Assembly (NCBI RefSeq): GCF_000015265.1
Contig: NC_008699.1
Coordinates: 4,836,001 to 4,900,000 of the forward strand
DNA: 64,000 bases
Reading direction: 5' to 3'
Source of the DNA: Nocardioides sp. JS614
Lineage (GTDB): Bacteria > Actinomycetota > Actinomycetes > Propionibacteriales > Nocardioidaceae
The notes under the pieces are model-generated. The model was not told where the DNA came from. It saw only the letters and a program-made list of their open reading frames with translations, and did not search any database. A program made the position numbers and the translations under genes. This document shows, one piece after another, positions 24,101-32,815 of this stretch (the first letter of the stretch is position 1; every line of letters begins with the position of its first letter).

Positions 24101-25674
24101 GGGATCAGCACCCCCGGGTTGAGCACCCCGGTCGGGTCCAGGTCGGCCTTGACCGCCCGCAGGATCGAGACGCCGACGGGGCCGATCTCGCGCTCGAACC
24201 ACGGCAAGTGGTCGGTGCCGACCGCGTGGTGGTGGGTGATCGTCGCACCGGCCGCGAGCATCGCGTCGCTGGCGGCCGCCTTGGCCACCCGCCACTGGCC
24301 CAGCGGGTCGTCGGTCTCCTTCGCGGCCACGGTGAAGTAGAGCGAGGCGCCGGTCTCGTAGACGTGCGAGATGTGGCAGAGCACCAGCGACGGCTGGCCG
24401 AGGGAGGTCTCGAGCGCGGTCTTCACGCCGGTGTAGAGGCGGTCGAGGTTCGACCAGAACGTCGCGGTCTCCAACGTCTCCACGAGCACCCCGGCGTCGA
24501 GCAGCGAGTCACGCAGGTACGGCGCGTCGTAGCGCCCGTGTGCCCACTTCTCCCCCGGGCCGGTGCCGACGCCGGTGCCGCCGAGGCCCTCGAAGACCGC
24601 CGTGACGGCGGACCGCTTCGCCTCGACCGCGGCCGGCTCGCCCTCGAAACCGACGACCATCAGGCAGCCTCCCGCAGACTCCCCGCCGATCGCGGCCGGG
24701 TCGGCGAGGTTGATCGCCGACTCCGACTCGTCGGAGAGCCGCAGCACCGTGGGCAGCAGCCCGGCCTGGGCCAGGGTCCGCATGGCGGTGGCACCGTCGG
24801 CGAACGACGGCCAGCGCCAGGCCTCGTACACCTGCACCGCCGGCACGGGCCGGACCCGCAGGGTCAGGGAGGTGATCACCCCGAGGGTGCCCTCCGAGCC
24901 GAGGAAGAGCTGGCGCAGGTCCGGGCCCGCGGCGTTGGCCGGTGCCGTGCCGAGGACGATCCGGCCCTGGGGGGTGGCCACGGTCAGCCCGACGACCAGC
25001 GCGTCGAAGCGGCCGAACCCGGCGCTGGACTGGCCGCTGGAGCGGGTGGCGGCGAAGCCACCGAGGCTGGCGTACTCGAAGGACTGCGGGAAGTGCCCGA
25101 TCGTCATCCCCTCGGCGGCCAGCAGCGCCTCGGCCTCCGGGCCGCGCAGGCCGGGCTCGAGGGTCGCCGTCATCGAGACGTGGTCGACCGCGAGCAGCCG
25201 CTTCATCCGCACCAGGTCCAGGCTGAGCACGGCCGCGAAGCCCTCGCGGCGGGCGACCAGCCCCCCGGTGACCGACGTACCGCCGCCGAACGGCACCACC
25301 GCCAGGTGGTGCTCGACCGCGAAGGCGAGCACTGCGGCGACCTCGTCGTGGCTGCCGGGGCGGACCACGGCGTCCGGGGCGTCGGCGAGGTCGCCGGCGC
25401 GGGCGCGGAGCAGGTCCGGGGTGGACTTGCCGCGGGTGCGCAGCCGCCGGGTCGCGTCGTCGATCAGCACGTGGCCCACGCCGACGACCTCTTCGAGCCC
25501 AGCGACCAGGTCGGGCGCGAGCGCGGACGGCGCGAGGGCCGGGTGCGCGACGGTGGGGCGGTCGTCGACACCGAACACCATCTCGACCAGGCCGCGCGCC
25601 TCGTCGGGGAGCGCGCGGGCGCGGGTCGGATCGCCCCAGCGGGACGGATGCATCTCGGTCTGGTTCACGGTCAC
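24097..25674 (-). CDS. FAD-binding oxidoreductase, alkyl-DHAP-synthase-like
   Basis: 525 residues of the VAO/PCMH flavoprotein fold. FAD site PFGGGTSVTGG, followed by SSGQSSAGFGRFDALVVGL and the C-terminal HHHAVGTDHLPWF. The RWGDP near the N-terminus and the triple-His motif resemble alkylglycerone-phosphate synthase, the ether-lipid enzyme, more than glycolate or lactate oxidases; whether it makes ether bonds is unproven. GTG at 25674 lies inside the 27-bp palindrome shared with the TetR gene and may be read from a leaderless message; an ATG at 25653 is an alternative. Coupled to the lipid kinase gene. Confidence 0.85.
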   Translation of the reverse strand: MTVNQTEMHPSRWGDPTRARALPDEARGLVEMVFGVDDRPTVAHPALAPSALAPDLVAGLEEVVGVGHVLIDDATRRLRTRGKSTPDLLRARAGDLADAPDAVVRPGSHDEVAAVLAFAVEHHLAVVPFGGGTSVTGGLVARREGFAAVLSLDLVRMKRLLAVDHVSMTATLEPGLRGPEAEALLAAEGMTIGHFPQSFEYASLGGFAATRSSGQSSAGFGRFDALVVGLTVATPQGRIVLGTAPANAAGPDLRQLFLGSEGTLGVITSLTLRVRPVPAVQVYEAWRWPSFADGATAMRTLAQAGLLPTVLRLSDESESAINLADPAAIGGESAGGCLMVVGFEGEPAAVEAKRSAVTAVFEGLGGTGVGTGPGEKWAHGRYDAPYLRDSLLDAGVLVETLETATFWSNLDRLYTGVKTALETSLGQPSLVLCHISHVYETGASLYFTVAAKETDDPLGQWRVAKAAASDAMLAAGATITHHHAVGTDHLPWFEREIGPVGVSILRAVKADLDPTGVLNPGVLIP

Positions 25675-25696
25675 GTGTTACAGTGTGACACATGAC
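25670..25696. promoter_or_regulatory. 27-bp palindromic operator overlapping two divergent start codons
   Basis: Left arm GTCACGTGTTACA (25670-25682), central G, right arm TGTGACACATGAC (25684-25696); 11 of 13 positions pair. It covers the GTG of the flavoprotein gene and the ATG of the TetR gene. TACAGT at 25679-25684 stands 7 nt before the TetR ATG, the spacing of a leaderless promoter -10. TetR binding here would block both directions. Confidence 0.75.
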
Positions 25697-26294
25697 GTCA
25701 CTCCGTCACAACGCTCCCGATCGAGCAGAGCCCCGGGACGGCTATCTCGACGCGGCGCGCGCCTGCATCCTCGACGTCGGCTGGCGGCGTACGACGCTCA
25801 CCGAGGTCGCCCGCCGGGCCGGAGTCTCCCGGATGACGATCTACCGCACCTGGGCGGACATGCCCCGGCTGCTGGCCGACCTGATGACCCGCGAGTGGGG
25901 CAGCGTGGTCGCCGACTCCCTCGCCGACGAGGACCCCGCGGCGCCGACCGTGGACCGGCTGGTCGGCGACATCGTCCAGACCGTGCAGCGGCTGCGCGAG
26001 AACGAGCTGTTCGTGCGCATCGTCGAGCTGGACCCCGAGCTGATCCTGCCCTACCTCTTCTCCCGGCGCGGCCGCTCCCAGGACAGCATCCTCGAGCGCA
26101 CGGTCGCCGCCCTCCGCGACGCCCAGGCCGAGGGCGCGGCCCGAGCCGGCGACCCGGTGGCGATGGCGCGCGCGATGCTGCTCGCCGCGCACGGCTTCGT
26201 GCTGTCCGCGCACACGATGGTCGACGACGACGTGTCCGTCGAGGACCTCGACGCCGAGCTCGTCCTCGCCCTGACCCGGGGGCTGCGGCCATGA
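25692..26294 (+). CDS. TetR-family regulator of the lipid/glpD module
   Basis: 200 residues. N-terminal TetR helix-turn-helix: YLDAARACILDVGWRRTTLTEVARRAGVSRMTIYRTWADMPRLLADLM. The C-terminal ligand domain is divergent, as usual. The start lies within a strong palindrome and its stop overlaps the glpD ATG (ATGA). By position it should repress itself plus glpD on one side and the flavoprotein-lipid kinase pair on the other. A fatty-acid or acyl-CoA ligand would suit the targets but is a guess. Confidence 0.93.
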   Translation: MTSLRHNAPDRAEPRDGYLDAARACILDVGWRRTTLTEVARRAGVSRMTIYRTWADMPRLLADLMTREWGSVVADSLADEDPAAPTVDRLVGDIVQTVQRLRENELFVRIVELDPELILPYLFSRRGRSQDSILERTVAALRDAQAEGAARAGDPVAMARAMLLAAHGFVLSAHTMVDDDVSVEDLDAELVLALTRGLRP

Positions 26295-27862
26295 CCGGCC
26301 CGACGACGACCAGCCGGATCACGCCCGGCCTCGCCGGCGTCCCGACCGAGGTCGACCTGGTCGTGATCGGCCTGGGCATCACCGGAGCAGGGGTCGCGTT
26401 GGACGCCGCCAGCCGCGGGCTCTCGGTGCTCGCGGTCGACGCCCACGACCTGGCCTTCGGCACCTCCCGCTGGTCCTCGAAGATGGTCCACGGTGGGCTG
26501 CGCTACCTCGCCAAGGGACAGGTCGGCGTCGCCCACGAGAGCGCCGTCGAGCGCGGCATCCTGATGGAGGTCACGGCGCCGCACCTGACCCACCCGATGC
26601 CGATGCTGGTGCCGCTGAGCTCCAGCGTCACCCGGCTGCAGACCTGGCTGACCCGCAGCGGCATGTGGGCCGGCGACCTGCTGCGCCGCGGCGCCCGCAC
26701 CGACGCCGAGACGCTCCCGAAGCCACGGCACCTGACCGTCACCGAGGCGCGCAGCCTGGTGCCCGCGCTGCGCCCGGCCGGCCTGCGGGGCGCGGTGCTC
26801 GGCTGGGACGGCCAGCTCGAGGACGACGCCCGCCTGGTGATCACGATCGCCCGCACGGCCGCGTCGTACGGCGCCCAGGTCCGCACGCACGCCCGCGTCC
26901 TGGAGGCCACCGGCACGTCGGTCCGGCTCCGCGACGAGACCCGGTCCGCGGAGGGCGACGAGACGACGACCGTCACCGCGCGCAGCGTCGTCAACGCCGC
27001 GGGGGTGTGGGCCGGCGGCCTGGTCGACGGCATCACCTTGCGGCCCAGCCGCGGCACCCACCTGGTGCTGCGCGAGGAGACCCTGCCCGGCCTGACGGTC
27101 TCGGTGTTCTGCCCGGTGCCCGGGGAGACCAACCGGTTCGTGATGGTGCTCCCGCAGCCCGACGGGACGGTGTACGTCGGCCTCACCGACGAGCCGGTCG
27201 ACGGGGAGATCCCGGACGTGCCGGAGGCCTCGGAGACCGAGGTCGGCTTCCTGCTCGACGTCGTCTCGGCGGCGTTCTCCCACCAGCTGCACCGCACCGA
27301 CGTGGTCGGCACGTTCGCCGGGCTGCGCCCGCTGCTGGACCTGGGCGGTGACGGAGACGGCGCGCGGACCGCGGACCTGTCCCGGCGGCACGCCGTGCTG
27401 ACCAGCAGCACCGGCGTCATCACCGTCGTGGGCGGCAAGCTGACCACGTACCGCCGGATGGCCGAGGACGCCGTGGACGCCGCGGTCGCCCAGGCCGGCC
27501 TCGCGGCGAGTCCGTGCCGCACCCGCGAGCTGCCGCTGCTCGGCGCCGCACCACGCGCGGAGCTGGCGTCGTTGGAGCTGCCCAGCCGGCTGGTGCGCCG
27601 CTACGGCACCGACGCGGCCCTGGTCCTCGAGAGCGCCCGGGAGGTCAGCGGCCTGGCCGACGAGGAGCTGCTGGCCGCGGTGGCCCCGCACGTCCCGGTC
27701 ACGCTGGCCGAGCTGCTCTTCGGCGTGACCCACGAGGGTGCCGCCGACGTCGACGACCTCCTCGACCGGCGCACCCGGGTCGGACTGGTGCCCGCCGACC
27801 GCGAGCTCGCCGTACCCGCCGCCCGACGCGCCCTCGAGATCGCCGCGCCCGCCGTCCGATGA
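26291..27862 (+). CDS. glpD: glycerol-3-phosphate dehydrogenase, FAD-dependent
   Basis: 523 residues, normal for GlpD. FAD Rossmann VDLVVIGLGITGAGVALDAASRG, the family motif FGTSRWSSKMVHGGLRYL, VVNAAGVWA, GVITVVGGKLTTYR near the end of the catalytic part, and the C-terminal helical cap. It oxidises sn-glycerol-3-phosphate to dihydroxyacetone phosphate at the membrane and feeds electrons to quinone. Cotranscribed with TetR (ATGA overlap). Beside an alkyl-DHAP-synthase-like enzyme and a lipid kinase it may balance the glycerol-P/DHAP pool for lipid assembly. Confidence 0.95.
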   Translation: MTGPTTTSRITPGLAGVPTEVDLVVIGLGITGAGVALDAASRGLSVLAVDAHDLAFGTSRWSSKMVHGGLRYLAKGQVGVAHESAVERGILMEVTAPHLTHPMPMLVPLSSSVTRLQTWLTRSGMWAGDLLRRGARTDAETLPKPRHLTVTEARSLVPALRPAGLRGAVLGWDGQLEDDARLVITIARTAASYGAQVRTHARVLEATGTSVRLRDETRSAEGDETTTVTARSVVNAAGVWAGGLVDGITLRPSRGTHLVLREETLPGLTVSVFCPVPGETNRFVMVLPQPDGTVYVGLTDEPVDGEIPDVPEASETEVGFLLDVVSAAFSHQLHRTDVVGTFAGLRPLLDLGGDGDGARTADLSRRHAVLTSSTGVITVVGGKLTTYRRMAEDAVDAAVAQAGLAASPCRTRELPLLGAAPRAELASLELPSRLVRRYGTDAALVLESAREVSGLADEELLAAVAPHVPVTLAELLFGVTHEGAADVDDLLDRRTRVGLVPADRELAVPAARRALEIAAPAVR

Positions 27863-27924
27863 GTTTCCGCGTCGACGCCGGTCGGTAGGCAGAGGCAGAC
27901 TGGACGACGCGAGGAGCTGGACCC

Positions 27925-29022
27925 ATGACGGCGATCGAGGCGGCACCGATGACGACCCATCCGCAGACCGACACCCCGACCGAGGGCCGGACCGCGGCCG
28001 CGCGCAGCGAGCTCGGTGACTTCCCGACGCTGACCCAGCGCTACCAGCGCGAGCTGCTCGCGCACTGCTACCGGATGTCCGGATCGGTGCAGGAGGCCGA
28101 GGACCTGGTCCAGGAGACCTTCCTGCGCGCCTGGAAGGCATCGGCCGACTTCCAGGGCCGCTCCTCGGTGCGCACCTGGCTCTACCGGATCGCCACCAAC
28201 GTCTGCCTGACCAACCTCGAGGGCCGGCCCCGGCGGCCGCTGCCGGCCGGGCTCGGCACCCCCGACGCGATGGCCGGCGACGCGCTCGAGGAGAACCACG
28301 AGATCGCCTGGCTCGAGCCGGTCCCCGACGCGGCCGTCGTCGTCGCCGAGCGCGACTCGATCCGGCTCGCGTTCGTCGCCGCCCTGCAGCACCTGCCCGC
28401 CCGCCAGCGCGCCGTGCTGATCCTGCGCGACGTGCTGCGCTGGTCGGCTGCGGAGGTCGCGGAGGCCCTCGACACCACCTCGGCCGCGGTCAACTCCGCG
28501 CTCCAGCGCGCGCACGCGCAGCTCGCCGGCCGCGGCCTCACCGAGGAGACCGTCGAGCCCGACCTGACACCGGCCCAGCAGCAGCTGCTCGAGAGGTACG
28601 TCGACGCGTTCTGGCGCAAGGACGTCGACGCGATCGTCAGCCTGCTCACGAGCGAGGCCGTCTGGGAGATGCCGCCGTTCACGAACTGGTTCGTCGGGCC
28701 GGACAACATCGGCGAGCTGATCGACAAGCACTGCCCCGGGGGCTGGAACGACATGCCGATGCTGCGTACGTCGGCCAACGGCCAGCCCGCGTTCGGGCTG
28801 TACATGCGGATGGCCGACGGCGGCTTCACGCCGTTCCAGCTGCAGGTGCTCGAGCTGGACGGCTCCCGCGTCGCCCACGTGCACGCGTTCTTCGACACCG
28901 CGCTGTTCGCGAAGTTCGGCCTGCCCGACCGGCTCGACGACGACTACCGCCCCGGCGACCACCCGATGAGCCTGGTCCCGACGAGTCCCGCCCCCTCCGC
29001 CCCGTCCCCGGCCGGCGAGTGA
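27925..29022 (+). CDS. ECF sigma factor with SnoaL-like C-terminal domain (SigG-like)
   Basis: 365 residues. Sigma region 2 (ELLAHCYRMSGSVQEAEDLVQETFLRAWKASADFQGRSSVRTWLYRIATNVCL) and region 4 (LPARQRAVLILRDVLRWSAAEVAEALDTTSAAVNSALQRA) are clear. A C-terminal domain (about 215-345) of NTF2/SnoaL type follows, with LLERYVDAFWRKDVDAIVSLLTSEAVWEMPPF. This is the arrangement of mycobacterial SigG-type factors, where the extra domain takes over the regulatory role of an anti-sigma factor. No anti-sigma gene is adjacent. A start at 27949 is possible. GAGGAGCTGG precedes the chosen ATG. Confidence 0.9.
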   Translation: MTAIEAAPMTTHPQTDTPTEGRTAAARSELGDFPTLTQRYQRELLAHCYRMSGSVQEAEDLVQETFLRAWKASADFQGRSSVRTWLYRIATNVCLTNLEGRPRRPLPAGLGTPDAMAGDALEENHEIAWLEPVPDAAVVVAERDSIRLAFVAALQHLPARQRAVLILRDVLRWSAAEVAEALDTTSAAVNSALQRAHAQLAGRGLTEETVEPDLTPAQQQLLERYVDAFWRKDVDAIVSLLTSEAVWEMPPFTNWFVGPDNIGELIDKHCPGGWNDMPMLRTSANGQPAFGLYMRMADGGFTPFQLQVLELDGSRVAHVHAFFDTALFAKFGLPDRLDDDYRPGDHPMSLVPTSPAPSAPSPAGE

Positions 29023-29023
29023 G

Positions 29024-29587
29024 TTGACCCAGACCCTCCCCGGGTCCGTCGAGCTGCTCGACCGGGCCCTGGGCTACACCCGCGCCCGACTGGCCGTCGT
29101 GCACTCCGAGCTGCTCTGCCGGCCGACGCCGTGCGAGGGCTGGACGCTGGCCGACCTGCTCGCCCACCTGGAGGACGGCCTCGACACGTTCACCGAGGCC
29201 GCCGGCGGGGCGGTCGAGGTGCGCGGTGGCAGCACGGCCGCCGGCCGGCTGGACTCGTTGCGGGACAAGGCCTGCGCCCTGCTCGCGGCCTGGAGCGAGC
29301 CGACGCCCGGCGACGTCGTCATCGAGACGGCCGGCGCGCACGTCGATCTCGCCGCGCCGACCCTGGTCGCCACCGCGGCACTCGAGGTGACCGTGCACGG
29401 CTGGGACGTGGGGCAGAGCACCGGCGAGCGCGCCGCGATCCCGGCGAACCTGGCCCAGCACCTGCTGCCGATCGCGCACCGGCTGGTCGGGGCGGGCGAC
29501 CGCGGGGCCCGGTTCAAGCGGGCCCGACCGGTGCCGGCGATGGCGCCGTACGACCAACGGCTGCTGGGCTTCCTGGGCCGCACCTGA
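29024..29587 (+). CDS. TIGR03086-family metal-binding protein
   Basis: 187 residues, DinB/maleylpyruvate-isomerase-like four-helix bundle. It has the opening LDRALGYTRARLAVV, the signature RPTPCEGWTLADLLAHLEDG with a metal-binding His, and VTVHGWDVGQSTGE. Members bind a divalent metal through His residues; mycothiol-dependent chemistry is known for the wider superfamily but not shown for this subgroup. The start is a TTG one base after the sigma factor stop (TGA-G-TTG); no ATG or GTG lies near in frame. Evidently cotranscribed with the sigma gene, and a possible regulatory partner of it. Confidence 0.82.
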   Translation: MTQTLPGSVELLDRALGYTRARLAVVHSELLCRPTPCEGWTLADLLAHLEDGLDTFTEAAGGAVEVRGGSTAAGRLDSLRDKACALLAAWSEPTPGDVVIETAGAHVDLAAPTLVATAALEVTVHGWDVGQSTGERAAIPANLAQHLLPIAHRLVGAGDRGARFKRARPVPAMAPYDQRLLGFLGRT

Positions 29588-29656
29588 CTGGTCCACCGTC
29601 ATCGAACTCCGCCGTTCCGACCCCCCACAGGGGCGGGTCTTCCTAGGCTGCGGGTC

Positions 29657-30667
29657 GTGCTGCCGACCCGAGTCGATCTCGCTGCCCGTGGCTACGCGAT
29701 GGCCCGTGCGGGCCGGATCGGTGAGGCACTCGCAGACCTCGAGCAGCTGCGCGCGACCGGCTGGGACGACCTCGACGACCTCGACCGGGCATCCGTGCTG
29801 ACGACGGCGGTCGACTGCCGGCTGGCCCGCGGCGACCTGTCGGCGGCGATGGCCCTCGGCGAGACCCTCGGCGGGTTCCTGGACCGGCCCGGCCTGACCG
29901 GGGCGGTCGCGCACCACGGTCGGGGCGAGCTGTCGGCGGCGGCCGGGGACTCCGACCTCGCCGCCGGGCACTTCACGCGCGCCGGCCGGCTGCTGGCCGG
30001 TGGGACGGGCGACATCGGACCGGGCGACATCGGACCGGGCGACATCGGGCTGGTGCCGTGGCGGGTGGGCGCGGCGCTGGCCGCCGTCCGGCTGGGCCGC
30101 CGCCGCGAGGGAGCGGCACTCGCCCGCGAGCACCTCGGCGCGGCGCGGTCGTCGTGCTCGCCGTACGCCGTCGCGGTCGCCCTGCGCACCATGGCCACGG
30201 TGGACGCCGGCAGCGACCGGACCGCGCTGCTGCGCGAGGCGCGGGACGTCCTGGCCGGCGTGCCCGCAGCGCGGCTCGCCGCGCAGATCGACACCGACCT
30301 CGCCGGGCTGCTCCTGCTCTCGGGACGGCCGGACGCCGCGGCCGCGCTGGGACTGCTGCGTGCGGCCGAGGCGTACGCCGGGCGCGAGGAGCTCTGGCCG
30401 CTGCAGAGCCGGGTGCGCCGGCTGCTGGACCGGATGGGCGAGCCGGCCCGGCCGGTGCACGGCGAGGCGCTCGCGGCGCTCACCGCCGCGGAGCGCCGGG
30501 TCGCCCGGCTCGCGGCCGACGGGTTGACGAACCGGCAGATCGCCGACCGACTGGTCGTGACGGTCAAGGCGGTCGAGTGGCACCTCTCGCACATCTACCG
30601 CAAGCTCGGCATCCGCTCACGCACCGGCCTGCCCGCGAGCCTCGGCCTGGAGGCCGCGGCGCTGTAG
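29657..30667 (+). CDS. LuxR-type helix-turn-helix regulator
   Basis: 336 residues. The C-terminal LuxR/GerE domain is complete: LTAAERRVARLAADGLTNRQ, then VVTVKAVEWHLSHIYRKLGI. The first ~260 residues are helical repeats resembling a TPR region, as in the tail of large ATP-binding LuxR regulators but without any ATPase domain. A GDIGP-GDIGP-GDIGL stretch (around residue 120) comes from a 15-bp tandem DNA repeat. GTG start, 69 bp after the TIGR03086 gene. Target unknown. Confidence 0.87.
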   Translation: MLPTRVDLAARGYAMARAGRIGEALADLEQLRATGWDDLDDLDRASVLTTAVDCRLARGDLSAAMALGETLGGFLDRPGLTGAVAHHGRGELSAAAGDSDLAAGHFTRAGRLLAGGTGDIGPGDIGPGDIGLVPWRVGAALAAVRLGRRREGAALAREHLGAARSSCSPYAVAVALRTMATVDAGSDRTALLREARDVLAGVPAARLAAQIDTDLAGLLLLSGRPDAAAALGLLRAAEAYAGREELWPLQSRVRRLLDRMGEPARPVHGEALAALTAAERRVARLAADGLTNRQIADRLVVTVKAVEWHLSHIYRKLGIRSRTGLPASLGLEAAAL

Positions 30668-30687
30668 CTCTCGGGCCGGGCCGCGGT

Positions 30688-30763
30688 CGGTTTCCCCGGT
30701 GAACCGGGGAAACCGGAACTGTTGGGCCGAAACTTCGGTCGAGAAGTTCCAGTATTGGCCGAG
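30688..30763. repeat. composite palindromic intergenic element, copy 2 (half degenerate)
   Basis: Hairpin A is intact (CGGTTTCCCCGGT at 30688-30700 with its complement at 30703-30715), and the spacer GGAACTGTTGGGCCGAAACT matches copy 1. Hairpin B is missing, replaced by AGTATTGGCCGAGAGG. It sits 20 bp after the LuxR gene stop and about 25 bp before the facing DUF2332 gene stop. Confidence 0.85.
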
Positions 30764-30787
30764 AGGTCGGGACCGTGATGGCGCGGG

Positions 30788-31612
30788 CTAGAACCAGCGG
30801 AGGCTGCGGCCGTGGCCGTGGGTGCGGGCGACCGCGCGCCCGTCGACGCCGAACACGAAGCCGTGCTCGTCCTCCGGCACGGCCGGACCGGTCGCGGTGA
30901 CGGCGGGGAGCACCCGCGGCCCCTCGTTGCTCACCCAGTGGCACCGACCGGCCGCGACCAGCCCGGTCATCAGGTCGTGGAACGCGGTCCGGCGCTCCTC
31001 GGGCAGGTAGGCGACCACCGCGCTGTGGAACACCAGCACCGGGGCGTGCTCGCGCGCCCGGTCGACCAGCGCGGGGAGCTCTTCGAGCAGGTCACCGCGG
31101 ACCAGGTACGGCGGATCGGCCCGAGCGACCTCGACGGCACGCTCGAGCCGGGCCCGGCGGTCGTCGTGCTCGGGCCAGACCAGCGCGGCCAGCCAGCGCA
31201 CCTGGTCGTCGTCGGTGACGTCGACCGGCGCCAGGTCGATGCCCGCTCGCCAGACCACCTCGGGCGGGCCGTCGGGAAGCGGTCCGTCGCCCAGCACCGC
31301 GCAGGCGAGCTCCGGGGCGGCGGGGTCGCCGACCCGGTGTACACCGGAGGCGGTGCGCCACGCATAGCGGTAGCGGTCCGGGAAGAGGCAGAGCCCGGCA
31401 CTGGCGCCGACCTCGACCAGCGCCACGGGGCCGGCGCCGGCGGCGAGCGCGAAGGCGGGCACCAGAGTGGCCAGCCGGCCCGCCTCGTTGGTCTGGGTCG
31501 CCCGGTCGAGGATGGTGCGCCGGATGGTGCCGTCGTCGCGAAGCAGGGCCTCGCGCAGCGCGGCGTACGGGCCGGGCGCCGGCACCCCGTGCCAGCGCGC
31601 CGCGGCGAGCAC
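30788..31612 (-). CDS. DUF2332-family protein, body of an apparently frameshifted gene
   Basis: The open frame encodes 274 residues with DUF2332 features: AAARWHGVPAPGPYAALREALL, TNEAGRLATLVPAFALAAG, VEVGASAGLCLFPDRYRY and LVFHSAVVAYLPEERR. The GASAGL segment suggests a SAM-type fold, but the activity is unknown. Family members start about 50 residues earlier. The same frame continues upstream to LLRGLVAADEELLAWL without a start codon, and the remaining N-terminus lies in another frame (31695-31764). So translation must begin at an internal GTG, or one base is missing near 31696. No function is assigned. Confidence 0.7.
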   Translation of the reverse strand: MLAAARWHGVPAPGPYAALREALLRDDGTIRRTILDRATQTNEAGRLATLVPAFALAAGAGPVALVEVGASAGLCLFPDRYRYAWRTASGVHRVGDPAAPELACAVLGDGPLPDGPPEVVWRAGIDLAPVDVTDDDQVRWLAALVWPEHDDRRARLERAVEVARADPPYLVRGDLLEELPALVDRAREHAPVLVFHSAVVAYLPEERRTAFHDLMTGLVAAGRCHWVSNEGPRVLPAVTATGPAVPEDEHGFVFGVDGRAVARTHGHGRSLRWF

Positions 31613-31764
31613 CAGGTTGGGCTGGCGCTTGGTCAGCGGCAGGGTCGCCAGCCAGGCCAGCAGCTCCTCGTCGGCCGCGACCAGTCCGCGAAGCAGGGCG
31701 ACGTCGGGGCGGCGTCGGCCGCGAACTCGGCGTACTGCGTCGCGGTGTCAGCGAAGAGGTCCAC
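31613..31764 (-). pseudogene. out-of-frame 5' part of the DUF2332 gene
   Basis: From GTG at 31762-31764 one frame reads VDLFADTATQYAEFAADAAPTSP, the expected DUF2332 N-terminus, and then leaves homology. The body resumes one base off as LLRGLVAADEELL. One extra C in the short C run (GGG at 31696-31698 on the plus strand) would join them as TSP-LLRGL. It may be a sequencing error, a true mutation or a slippage site. Confidence 0.6.
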
Positions 31765-31820
31765 CCCGCCATTGTCGAATCCGGCCCGGGAGAGGGGCCG
31801 GATGGGCCACCATTCTCGGC

Positions 31821-32813
31821 ATGGGGACCTTCGGGGGGCGAAGGGCGGTGGCGCATGCCTCCGCCCTGCTCGTGCTCCCCGTGCTGCTTGTGGCGTCCCT
31901 GCTGGCGGGCTGCACCGCGGCCCTGGACCAGGCGCACAGCGTGCAGACGAAGCTGGGGCGGATCGACCAGATCGCCGACGCGACCGTGAGCACGCCCTCC
32001 CACGAACGTGCCGCGGCCATCACCATCAGCTACACCGGGGTCACCACCGCGCGTGAGCTCGCCCGGCTGCTCGACGACGTCGCGCGGGTCGCGGACGACG
32101 AGCAGTACCCGGCGTACCGCCTCGACCTGGCCCCGGCCGACTCCCCGGGCGACACCCTGGTCGTGGACTCCACGTTCATCGACAGCGACGTCGTCTCCGC
32201 CGTGCTCACGACCTGGTTCCGGGTCACCGCGTCCCTCCTCGGCGACGTGACCTACTCCTACCAGCCGGGCAACGAGTCGATCGCCGTCGACGCCGGTGCG
32301 GCCGTCGCGCACGACGTCAGCGAGGCGAGCCGGATCGGCTACGGGTTCCGCGACACCACCTGGACGTTCACCAACGCCGGCACCGTCTTCGTCGCGTCGG
32401 GCCGGGTCTCACCGACCGACGTGCTGCTCTTCTCGGGCGTGCAGCGCTCGGTGTCCTCCGCGGCGCTGCCGGCGCCCGCACCGACCTGGCGGTTGGAACG
32501 GCGCACCGACCACCTGCTTCTCGACCTGGACGTGACCTTCGCGTCCGAGCCGGTCGCGGCTGCGCGCCTGACGATCGAGCGGTACGGCGACGACGTCCAG
32601 CGGTTGGTCGTGGCCGCCCTCGGCGCCGTCCGGGTCGCCGGCCTGCCGGTCTGGCTGCGACTGCACCACCGCGCGGACACCGCCGGTGGGGGCACCCCGC
32701 AGGACGACGTGTTCGGGTACTGGGTCGCCGGCCACAACCCGGTCCGCGGCCGGGACCCGATGCTCCGCGGCTGGGACCGGTGGCTCGCCGCCCTGGCCCG
32801 CGCGACCCGCTGA
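31821..32813 (+). CDS. predicted lipoprotein of unknown function
   Basis: 330 residues. An Arg-containing n-region, hydrophobic core and lipobox LLAGC put the lipidated Cys at 31, so the mature protein sits on the outer face of the membrane. The rest is a beta-rich domain without any motif I recognise (for example VSAVLTTWFRVTASLLGDVTYSY, and a Trp-rich C-terminus WLRLHHRADTAGGG ... GWDRWLAAL). It is single-copy here, faces the SSADH gene across a hairpin and starts about 60 bp from the divergent DUF2332 gene. Confidence 0.75.
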   Translation: MGTFGGRRAVAHASALLVLPVLLVASLLAGCTAALDQAHSVQTKLGRIDQIADATVSTPSHERAAAITISYTGVTTARELARLLDDVARVADDEQYPAYRLDLAPADSPGDTLVVDSTFIDSDVVSAVLTTWFRVTASLLGDVTYSYQPGNESIAVDAGAAVAHDVSEASRIGYGFRDTTWTFTNAGTVFVASGRVSPTDVLLFSGVQRSVSSAALPAPAPTWRLERRTDHLLLDLDVTFASEPVAAARLTIERYGDDVQRLVVAALGAVRVAGLPVWLRLHHRADTAGGGTPQDDVFGYWVAGHNPVRGRDPMLRGWDRWLAALARATR

Positions 32814-32815
32814 CC

